Assembly (NCBI RefSeq): GCF_000003815.2
Contig: NC_049981.1
Span: 8,052,581-8,116,580, forward strand
DNA length: 64,000 nucleotides
Source: Branchiostoma floridae
Lineage: Eukaryota > Chordata > Leptocardii > Amphioxiformes > Branchiostomatidae
Direction: 5' to 3'
Shown here: piece by piece, positions 45,801-57,800 of the stretch
How the letters are laid out: every line of letters begins with the position of its first letter
Position numbering within the stretch: position 1 is the first letter of the stretch
Notes under the pieces: model-generated
Told to the model about the DNA's origin: nothing
Database searches by the model: none
Seen by the model: the letters and a program-made list of their open reading frames with translations, nothing else
Position numbers and translations under genes: made by a program

Positions 45801-48800
45801 TATAGATCCATTCTTTCTTAATTCATTAATGAGAAAACAATGGAAAGTCAAAATGCCAATTTAGCCAACCCTGAAACCTTAATTCTTCAAAGGCACATTG
45901 TACATGTACATTGGGTATTTTAACTCTTTAGAATAAAGTGGAATCTAAAACTCAGATGTTCAGACCCAATCTTCTGCATTCACACCTACATCTACATGGC
46001 TATGCCTACAGTGCAGTAGCGCCCCCTACCTTCCTGCCCCAGTCCAGCCCATCCCCATTCACACCTACATCTACATGGCTATGCCTACAGTGCAGTAGCG
46101 CCCCCTACCTTCCTGCCCCAGTCCAGGCCATCCCCATTCACACCTACATCTACATGGCTATGCCTACAGTGCAGTAGCACCCCCTACATTCCTGCACCAG
46201 TCCAGCCCATCCCCATTCACACCTACATCTACATGGCTATGCCTACAGTGCAGTAGCACCCCCTACATTCCTGCACCAGTCCAGCCCATCCCCATTCACA
46301 CCTACATCTACATGGCTATGCCTACAGTGCAGTAGCACCCCCTACATTCCTGCACCAGTCCAGCCCATCCCCATTCACACCTACATCTACATGGCTATGC
46401 CTACAGTGCAGTAGCACCCCCTACATTCCTGCCCCAGTCCAGGCCATCCCCATTCACACCTACATCTACATGGCTATGCCTACAGTGCAGTAGCACCCCC
46501 TACATTCCTGCACCAGTCCAGCCCATCCCCATTCACACCTACATCTACATGGCTATGCCTACAGTGCAGTAGCGCCCCCTACCTTCCTGCACCAGTCCAG
46601 CCCATCCCCATTCACACCTACATCTACATGGCTATGCCTACAGTGCAGTAGCACCCCCTACATTCCTGCACCAGTCCAGCCCATCCCCATTCACACCTAC
46701 ATCTACATGGCTATGCCTACAGTGCAGTAGCGCCCCCTACCTTCCTGCCCCAGTCCAGCCCATCCCCATTCACACCTACATCTACATGGCTATGCCTACA
46801 GTGCAGTAGCGCCCCCTACCTTCCTGCCCCAGTCCAGGCCATCCCCATTCACACCTACATCTACATGGCTATGCCTACAGTGCAGTAGCACCCCCTACAT
46901 TCCTGCCCCAGTCCAGCCCATCCCCATTCACACCTACATCTACATGGCTATGCCTACAGTGCAGTGGTGCCCCCTACCTTTCTGCCCCAGTCCAGCCCAT
47001 CCCCATTCACACCTACATCTACATGGCTATGTCTACAGTGCAGTAGTGCCCCCTACCTTCCTGCCCCAGTCCAGCCCATCCCCAATCACACCTACATCTA
47101 AAGTGGATATGCCTACAGTGCAGAAGTGCCCCCTACCTTCCTGCCCCAGTCCAGCCCATCCCCAATCACACCTACATCTAAAGTGGATATGCCTACAGTG
47201 CAGAAGTGCCCCCTACCTTCCTGCCCCAGTCCAGCCCATCCCCAGACCCACACCACAGGAAGATGAAGGATCGCTGGGCAGCAACCTCTTCAATTTCTAG
47301 CTTCATCACCTGTGAGATGGAGAAAATATCACAATCAGACATGCATCTTGGTAGTCAAAGAAGCTTATGCTTATAGTAATGTATAGGGCTTATTCGCGTG
47401 ATGTCATCACCCTTGCCCTTCCTTCGTCAACGGCCATCTTAGGGTCCATCCCTGCACAGAAGTTTGTCGATGTCCAAAGGTCTTCCAAATGTCCGTGGGA
47501 AATGACGTCTATGACTATGCAAAGAACCTCCAACCTCACCTATTTTTACTACAAAAGTCGGATGGACATTACCCATCCAGGAGGGAAAGTTTGATCCAGT
47601 CTACGAACACGGTAACTGTGACAGTGAGACCTTGTGTCTTATTTGGTTCTGGGAAGGACTAAATTCTACAAAAAAAATCATCTCAAGGCGTACAAGTGTC
47701 ACTAAGCTTACAACCACAAAGTATCTGGACAAACGCAAAGTGTAGGAGTGGATTTACCTGACAAAAAGTACATTGTGGTTAGGAAAGTTCAACAAAAAAA
47801 ATACCTCAAAAGTTAAATGACCACGGGACCTGGCCCTCGGCCTGTGCTGTGTCTCATGCAAGTATTGTTATGCCACGGCTCTACGGCTGGTTGTTCACAC
47901 ATAGCTACCATCTTGTGCATCATAGAAATTTAGTACTAGAAAACATGCTCTTTGAAATCCACTGTACAAATCGTCACAAACTTTTCTATTTCAAATCATC
48001 ACAGACATTTCTATATCTGATGCAATTCATGCAGCGGCACCCAAATGGAAAGTTAAAGTTTGCTTGCACAATGTAACGTCAATGTAATCCTCAGTGGAGT
48101 GCATTTATTTTTTGTTTTCCTGGATAATTTTGAAGTACAGACACAGAAGGGAGGGAGGGAGAAAAACGTGGTAAATCTGAATTTATCCAATTCAAAATAT
48201 GTTCAAGATTGGTGGAGAAGGGGTGCGTAGTTTTTGCGTTTTATATTTTTCAGATTTGTCTTCTACATGCGCCCAATGGGGTGCGTATTTAATTGAGAAA
48301 ATTCGGTAGGTGGTTTCCAACTGGCTGTTTGTAAAGCCTGGTTTTCCATTACTGTACTGTACATAGAGCTATCCCAAAACTCAAAACCACTGCGAAATCA
48401 AATCCTCATGAACTTGTTTTTGTGGAAGGACACCAGTCTAACATTGTTACATTCACAAATTGTGCCACATTACCTCTTCCCAAGCCCAGAACTTGCCACT
48501 GTACAAAGCTCCTTCTCTCTGATACTCCTCCAGTGGTGGTTCTATCAATATAACATCAAACTTGTAGTCCAGTTCACGCATGTCAAATGTCTCCAGGTCA
48601 CACTGAAGAAACCTGAATAAGAAAACATAACAAACATGAGAAAATGTTACATCTCAACCTGGCACACACAAACACACACACACACACACACACATACATA
48701 CACACACACATACACACACACACAAACACACATACAAACAAACACATACAAACATACACACAAACACTACCGGATACGTAATCTTCTTGGTGAAGGTAAT

Positions 48801-51800
48801 AATACTTACATTGGTGGACATGCTGTTTTTGCAATGAGCTCGTCTTTTAGCTTGATGAGCTCTTTTAGCTTTGGGTACTCTTCAAACCTGTCTGCTAGTC
48901 CTGAAATCAAAAGCATTATACTTGTTAATGTACATACATTGTAGTACAAATCCTATCTAGCAATTTCCAAATTTTATTGTTTAAAGTATAATGCTATCTC
49001 TATGATTTATCAGAACACAGAACATGTAGCTGCAAGGTGTTTAGACCGACGCAGCAGAACACAATGGACATTTACTATTGACACCCTCCAGTTTAATTCT
49101 CAAGTTCCAGTTTTATTCAGGTTTATAAGACTTCCATAGATTATGCATAATTCTACGTAACTATTGGAACCTTATTCATAATTCTGCATAACCATGGAAC
49201 ATAATGCATAATCATTCATAATTATGCATACATATGTACACTTATGCCAATTTAGACTTATTCCCAGGGGGCCATTATTGGCTGCTTACATCATTGTGAC
49301 AGTCTGGATGATTAGGAAGTCAACTTCGGTTATGAAACATGACAAGGGGGGTACAACTTAGCCACGTTCTCGCCGCAAAAGTGCCACCTACACTGGCTAC
49401 TCCCGTTAGAAGCTCTGAGGAGGATGTCTGACAGGCAGCAGGTAATGATTAGTGGTTGTGTAAAAGAAAACTCTAATATCCTGTTTTAGTTTCTGCTAAA
49501 AAAAGATAACAGCAATGCAGACAAGGAAGAAGCCCTACCGACATCTCTGATGAAATTCTGTGGTCGCTGCCCTGTGTCCACAAAGTGCTGACAGTAGTCA
49601 TTGTGAGGGTTGGCACTCTGAGTCCCCTAGAAACACCAGAAACCAGTACATGTACATCACAATACAGGAATGTCCATTTGGACCATACATGTTTGTGACT
49701 CACTTCTTACCTGAAGGACAATATTGTTGGATCTAGGATGTCCCTGATGTCCCTGACTTAATTGGTAGTAACCAAATAACATGGTAATGCCAAGGAAAAG
49801 ATGTTGTATTTTATGCCACTCAATCTTAAAATTTTGCAGTTGGAACACCGCTTTTCCTCCACCCACTTTTGAACGTGCATAAGTTTTTCAATAGCGGGTT
49901 GGGAAGACTGGCGTAACAGGATATGCATGGTAAGTGTTGCAGCACATGCCATTTACAATCCTTTTCATGTGCTATGCCTAAATGTATGAAAACGACATGT
50001 TGCTTTTGTCTTCCACCAAGCTTCTCCATAACATCCTTTGTTAATGATATTTATGAATGTGTACTGTTTGATGTTGATGCTTGCATCTATCATAAGTAGC
50101 ACATGTATCGTTTACTATCGTAATATAACATTAGCAGAATGCATATTTTCTTTGTTCTGTTCCAGTCACTAGATCTCATCAACCTTAGAGTCTGTGGGGG
50201 TAAAAAAAATGATAATGCATTTGTACTACCAGGGTTCTCCCCAGAATTTTATAGTATAGTGCAGGGGCTGGCAAAAATAACCCGCACCAACGAGCTGTGC
50301 TTTCCTGAAAATGGGTTCATTTTGCAATGACAGAGGGTGTAATATATTATGGTGATTCCTTTGTTGTGAAGTGGCAAAACGACTATTGTTTTGATCATTG
50401 CCCATTCATAAGTTTTTGCAGACAATGCTGACAGGAAAAGTGATGCCACTTGGCACAAAAATCTGTGAATTTTCATTAATTTTAGCAAAACTAGCCAAGA
50501 AAACAGGAAAGAAACACACTAAATTTCAAAAGTAGTATAGTGGGGCTGGGCTAGGAGTATAGTGGAGGGCCTCTGTTATTCCATCCTCTGGGGAGGACTC
50601 TGACTACATATAAACTATGAGTATAATTTGTAATGTTTAATCCTTGGACTGATACTGCATGTAACAATCTTCTGCGTAGTGGTAATCTTGGAGTGAAGAA
50701 AAGAAATTTCCATGTTTCTGTGTTAATGAAAATACATAATATGTATATGGTTCTTTGTGGTTGAAATGATTGTGTTTGTATTCTTTTTGTCAATGCGTGC
50801 GATGTCAAGTTCACTGACGCCCCCATCCTTACTATGTCTGCACCCAACATCCTTCAAAATTTCATCAGCAATCGCAACACCTTGAAGTGAAGAAGTATTC
50901 GAACATTTGTATCATGAACAGGGCTTAAGAAAGAAAGAAGGACTTACCTTTAAAAAGGTACTGGAGTCTTGGTAAACCTCTTCCACCAATTCAAAGTATT
51001 CATCCTGACAAATTAAACACAACAGTTTTAAATGACATTGTGCAATAGTCTAGTGCTAGACGGCAATAAACAATTTTCTTAATAGTACTTACGAGGTAAC
51101 TCCAAACTCAACCAACAACACATTGAACGATATGATCTGTATCATCTGTACAAGGAACCAGTAAAAAGTCACTTCCTCGTACAAGAGAAGCCACACATCC
51201 CCACAATAAGTGCCCACATATAAAGGTTTACTGAGACCTGTGCTACAGCCAGAAATAAATAAACATGCTACAGCCAGAAAGAAATTAAAAGAGATTGGCA
51301 AGCTCCTCTCCAAAAATCCTAGGACCCATTCATTAGGGGACAATAGTTTAGGAGGAAGAAAATAAGTCTCAAGTCTCACTCTAACTCGTCTGACTTCAAA
51401 ACAGTTCCGAGACTATCTCCATGAAATATTCTGGTTATGCAAATGACTTCCACATCTATCTACATAATCTATGCTTGGTTCTGTTACACCTTTATTGTCA
51501 CACTCACAGGTCACAATGTTGACAGTCCAATTATCTACTGACTTACAAGAATAATGGCACTTTTGCATTGACTATGCAAATTAGACTCATTTGCATAATT
51601 GACATCTATTAAACTTTTAAAAAGTTCCACCTGCCACAAACAACATACTCGTATGTTACATGTATTTGAGTCGTATAATGGAAAACAAGTATAGATTTTC
51701 CTCATTAAATATACATATCAAGATTTAATTTCCATAATTTGCAATTCTTTATGAACATACTTGCATATATACCGGTGTAAAACCGGATGAATTATGATGA

Positions 51801-54800
51801 TGATGATATTGAATAAAATATCCGTCATTCCTTATGTAGTATGAGAGTGTTGGAGTTAGCCAGGAGTTGGAGTTAACCAGGACTCAATGTTGGATCCCTA
51901 CATGAGAGAGTGAAACACGAAGTGACAAAAACATGATGTACTAGTACATTAGGGGTGGGTACTGTACAAAATCGTTTTTTCGGAAAAAAACTTTGGAAAA
52001 TGAACAGATTATGTGATCAGGCATTCACACGTTTGGGGGCTTACCGGTCAAGGAAAGTAACGAGAGCGAAGTAGAGCAGAGTCTATATATAGTCATTTCT
52101 ACCCAGTTTTACAGGCCAGTTTTTCAATCGCACAGAGGTAGCATAATTTGTAGGATTTTAAAATGCCAGTGGGAGACAAATTCTTCACAAAACAGATTTC
52201 TTTGTAGCAAAATGGACCATTGTTTTGAGTATTGCCCATTCACAAGTTTTCACATTATGAATCAGGTCCAGGTTCAGGTCCGGACCTAGCTGAACCTGAT
52301 CCTCTGGACCTGAACCGAACCTGGACCTGAATTTTCTGTACCGGTACCCAACCCTAATGTACATGTATAAAGGTGGCAAGTACCTCATCCCCATCACCCT
52401 GCCATTCTGCATCCTTCCGTTCTTCTTTATCCACACTTAACTCCGTGGCCCTGCGCTTGGCTTCAGGTGGCTCATCAGTGGCCCTGGCAGCTGGAGCAGC
52501 CTTGGCTTGTTCTTCCAGCTCCACCTTACTCTTCAGCACCTGTCCCAGGCTGTCTGCATCTGCTGCTCCCAGCTGACAAAAACATGACAGGTGTCACGAG
52601 GTGACATTGTGATCACCCTGGAGTGGGGACGTGTTACCCGGGTAATTGGGACCAGATGTAGAGGGGTCGGGGAAGTGACACGTACGCGTAGTAAAGGAAG
52701 GGATTGCACCTAGACTAGAGACAGCGACAGGGAAGGATGTGTCCACTTGAGCTCTGAAATAAAGTTAATCATCTCCGCAAACATCATGCCTCTGTCCTGA
52801 TTCCCTGATTCACTACCTAGCCACCGTGACACAGGCTGTCTAGAACTGAAGGCTGTACATTTCTCCAATGTTCTCCAAATCACAGATGCACTCTTGGACA
52901 CGTGGGAATTATGGGAAATGAGCTGGCGGAATTGGGCAGAGGCAGTAGGGGAAACTACAAAGAAGATCAAAAGATGACCACGCAATATCAGTTATTCAGA
53001 TTCCTATGTCTAAATGTGTTGATAGGATTACTGCCCCTACGGTCGGTGAGGCTATGGGACCGGTGAGGTGATGTCTATTAAACTAGATTTCACGATACTC
53101 GATACGAGAAGTAGATTTGACTATATCTTTAGATCTGACAGCCCTCATAATGCTAAGATATGTAAATACAAAAAAAGACTGCTTTGTGACACTCATGTTT
53201 AGCCCCATCTGATTGTATGGAGGTTTTCTTATTAACGCTGGTTCACCTTTATCCGAGGGTAACCTTTATTCGTTGTTCGTAAAAAAAACGTACTAGTATT
53301 TAGGGATATGAAGTCCACGGATGGTGGTTTCAAGTCGGAACATTTTGAAAATATTGCAAACTTGAAACCACTGTCAGCAGACTTAATACTCCTAAATATG
53401 CTGCTTTTAAAGACAACGGGTCACCCCACGGGTAAAGGTGAACTAGAGTTATCCTATATTGTTTAGTTATTTTTTTGTATCCACTTTTTCGGAACATAGG
53501 GATTTCAGAACATATACAAAAGATTTGCAAATACATGTATGTATACAAAAGTAACGGTCTCCTCTGTCAGCACTGGAACACCAGTGCTGAAGTGGTCGTC
53601 AGCACTGGAAGTCCAGTGCTGAGACTACAATCAGCACTGGATTTCGGGATTTCAGAAAAACCGGTCCGGTCCGGACCGCGGAAAACACGGTCCAGTCTGG
53701 TTTGGGGGCGGAAAAAACGGTCCGACCTGTTCTGCGTGTAGTTACGCCCCCTGGCAGGAAATAACAGAATTGCAATTGGTATGGTGTGTTCCCGTATATC
53801 ACAACATGGGGCGCATTAACGCTAATGAGGTCGATAATGAGCCGTGTGTCCTCACCGTAAGACCTGATTAGCGCCTTGATTTTACAACAGTATGGATAGT
53901 AAGAATGCCGGTATCCTTCCAGTGACAGTCGTAAATCAACACAAGGCCGGCTCCCGTCGGTGCAGTCTTTCAGGTTGCTAGCGGGGTGCGTTCTCATCCG
54001 TACAAAATTCTTCTCTTTTTTTGGTGCAAAAATGTAATCCCCAACACTAGTTTTATATTTATATACTCTGTAATGAGAAAACTGTAGGTTGGATTGATTG
54101 GATTGTGTTATCCATCAGAAGTTTTCTGCATTCAAAGTGGCGCACATTAGGTCGTTGACCCCGAAATACGCAGCGTGCGTGGATAGGTCGTTGACCCTGA
54201 AATACGCAGCGTGCGTGGATATATGTGTGCGACGTTTCTAGGAGGGGGCAGTAGTAAACTTTACACTTGCTCTTCTAAATAGCTTTAGACAAATAATAGG
54301 TCGACAATGATCAGAGTATGATCAGAGTGAGTTATTTTTGTTTAAAATTAAATGCTGATTAAGAATTATTCCCTAGTCAACCGTGGCCACGCTGTTTATT
54401 ACGGTGTTAACGGTGTTATTTGGGGTCTGTTCGCTCTACCGATCTGAGATTGGATGGGACAAATATATTCTGACTTTCAGCAAGGGACAACGAACACATT
54501 TGTAAAATCATCACTTTTTACGGGATGGCCGCGGGTTTCATTTCACATACGGTATCGTGAAAATGGTATTCGTGATCAAAGAACTGAAGTCGGGGAAATC
54601 TTCAGACACTGGTGCAATTGCAATCGTCATTTTGATCATGAAAAATTCACCATACCGATCAAGAAAAGCCGGCTTGACAAACCATGTCATATTCTCTATA
54701 TAAATGACAGATTTTACTGAGATTGATATTGATTGTTCTCGCACGCCGACGGGAAAGACGCCCGTGTAGTTTTCAGAGCCAAAAGCTGTCCTGGGTTACC

Positions 54801-57800
54801 CTATAAATATATTCGAACTTAACCAAGCCACAGCGCTAAATAGTCATCGTAATTTGTATGTTGGAAATAGATTTGACAGGAATTGACCAAAGGTGGGCTT
54901 TCAATGTTTCGGCAGCCCCTTGTCAGCCAGCTGAACGCGTGGGAAAAAGTTGAAACAAGTGTGACAGTCCGGGGGTGCCTGGCGTCTTACACGGAGTGCC
55001 GCGAGTCTGTGACTGTCGCAGACTCGTGCTGATTTCGTTACACACCGAGTGCGTAGAATTAAAAAATAATATTAAATAATACTATAGAGAACCGAAAATA
55101 CAGTGGTTCGTTCTTTGGAGCTCTTGGCTTGATTCATTTCCAAAAGTAAACAACACTTGTATTTTAATTCAAATCCCATCTACAGACCGACAATGCCACA
55201 GCCTGGCTGTTACTATGGTTGTGCTTGTGATTGACAGTCGTGCGGTTTAAACTATAATGATATCCAAAACCTACTTATATTGCGCATATCGGTACCCTTT
55301 GATCTGGCCGACAGAACTCGACAAAGTGCCGAGCGATAGCTTTTCAGGATCGTGTAGAACTTCCTACATTACGTTAGAAATCGAAGACAATTTCTAACAT
55401 TCCAATTACAAATGTCTCACTGAGTATAACCTTTTTTCTTTGCAAGTGGAAATATAAGGTTTGCTTAAGTCGGTTATTTCTTATATACAATGTGAAATTG
55501 TAAAACCATATTATGCCCGGTCATGACTTATATTTCTATAGATAAACTGATGCTCCTTTGTTAGGAATTGATTTATATCATAGCTACTTTGAGGCGGACT
55601 TTTCGGATATTTTTTTCTTCTTTGAAAGCCGAAATATACTTAATATACATTGTATAATACACTATACAATTCACAATATACATTGTATAATGTAACCATA
55701 TGTCCAGTTATAACATGTATTTCTAGTTAAGCTGATGGTCCTTGTTTAATTAGTTATTGATATCACAACTACTTTACGAGACGACAACTATGTTTTCATC
55801 CGACGACTTTGCTTGAAATGATGCTGCTGGTCGTCGAGGGTGCCGAGGGGCCCAACAAGACCTACCTGTTCCTGACAGAGCTCTTGGGACGGAACATCGC
55901 TGACGGCCGCTCCTGGTCGTCGGATAGTAGACCGACGAAATCCATACAGGACATTCTTGAAACCTTATGTGTTTTTAATGTATTTGTTTATCGTATTTGT
56001 CTGTTCAATGTTGTGTTGGCGTAACTAACTTACCGTATCTGTCCAAACTTGTGAAGTCGTAACTACATGTAATGTATTAAGAAATACTATTATCAGGTAG
56101 GTACATTAGGTAGTCAGAATAAAGGGATTCGGGGTTCCATCCGTTGCACACTGCCGATCGTCGGGGGTGCAGCTCCGCCAACAAGACCTAGCCTCTACCA
56201 GGCTCCGCAGATCGGTGGTGTAATAATAATTACAGAAAACTGACAAATAGAGTCAATGGTACGCTAGGGGAGTCAGCCGGCAAGAGGAGTTGTTTTCCTC
56301 TCCGACGGCTTGGAATACAGTCAACCTTCCGCTTGTAAAAATATTGCTGTTAACAGTGGTGACGATCTACCCCCATTTTAAACCTCGTTTATTGATTCTA
56401 TAATCTACAACTACACTGCAGTTGCGAACTTTTGAATTTCCAAAATTATCGGAGAGACATGTACACTACATCTGCATCTGCATCTGCATAGGATACCCCC
56501 AAATGACCCCGCGAGGGGCAAAAGTAGGGGGGGGAGCTGAGGCTCCCGGGTTAGGGCGGGCAGGCCGCCTGCCTGGCACGGAAGTGCTCAACGTTGGGAG
56601 CGCTTACAACCGTGCCAGGCAGGGCATTCCACTCGGGAATTGTGCGTGGGAAAAAAGAATGTTTGTAGATATCGGTGCGTGCAAATATGTGATATACATC
56701 ACATCATAAAACGTTTAAAACCTGGAAGGTAAGTTCATACGAGAGCTTTCCATCATCATTATGCAGCTACCAGATCGACCATCATCTATTCCAAATGTGG
56801 AAATACGGCAGGTACGTCGCTAAATGTAAGAAGAAACTTCATGTCTTTGTCATCTAAGTCGCGGTGGCACCATATACCAGTATAAACCGCAACTGAATCT
56901 GTCTAACAATTTGTGCACGCCTGTTGAACTTTACGATGTGGGTTCACGATACATGCTATTCCGAAATATCTAAAATATATTCATCGGTACTAAATATGTC
57001 TATGAAATAAAGTAAACCAAAAAACAAAGTCAAACAATGTGGAAAAACAAGCCCCGTGCTGATAGTTGTATCAATATGCGCAGGCCCGCTCTTTGAAAAA
57101 ATGCCGTCAAATCAATGCGATTAACCTCCCTAGTCAAACTCAAAGAAGCCGCGCCCCGCCCTCATGTGTCAATCAAATTGAGCGGCGCGGCGGGAGGGCC
57201 CGGGTCAGACCCATTTTTGCTACAATTCTACCGGTATCTGAACATCTACTAAACATATTCACCCGCACAAAACATCTATTGGTTTCTATTTCAATAACGT
57301 AGGTCCCATATTTCCGTTCAAAACCACAAAGGTTGACAACATTCCTCAATTTCTGAAACCCACACAAAACCAGTATACACGGCCGTGACGTCGTAATTAC
57401 GGCGTGTACACGCCCCGACTGTATACCAAAGAGAAAAGTGTCTATAAACTCTATAGTACTAGTAACATCTTTAGTCATATCTGATAGAAGGCGAGTACGT
57501 AGTAGTTCTAAAATACATAGTTGCTCCACTCCAGATATATATTTGCTGTGCACAGATATTCCTATCAAAATTCAATGGTGGCTTTCCGATCGCGCGCTGG
57601 TGCATGTTTCTGATCTTGATCACGCCCGGCGGCAATATCAGAGTTGCCGGTGACTTGTGTTGTCCGGTATTAAATTTTCTGCGAACATGTACGCTTTATA
57701 TTGAGGTTGCAACGGTTGCATTTATCTCAGTATATTGTTTGAATACACATATTTCCAAGAAAACATGGTGATGAGGATTGTTCTTTCGTGTTAGGAAAAT

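Noticed and set aside
46944-47300. 118-codon plus-strand frame of repeated FLPQSSP.PFTP units
   Set aside because: It is the antisense of the minisatellite and of METTL14 exon 7.
52373-52576. Plus-strand serine-rich frame [15 protein letters not shown]
   Set aside because: It is the antisense of METTL14 exon 2.
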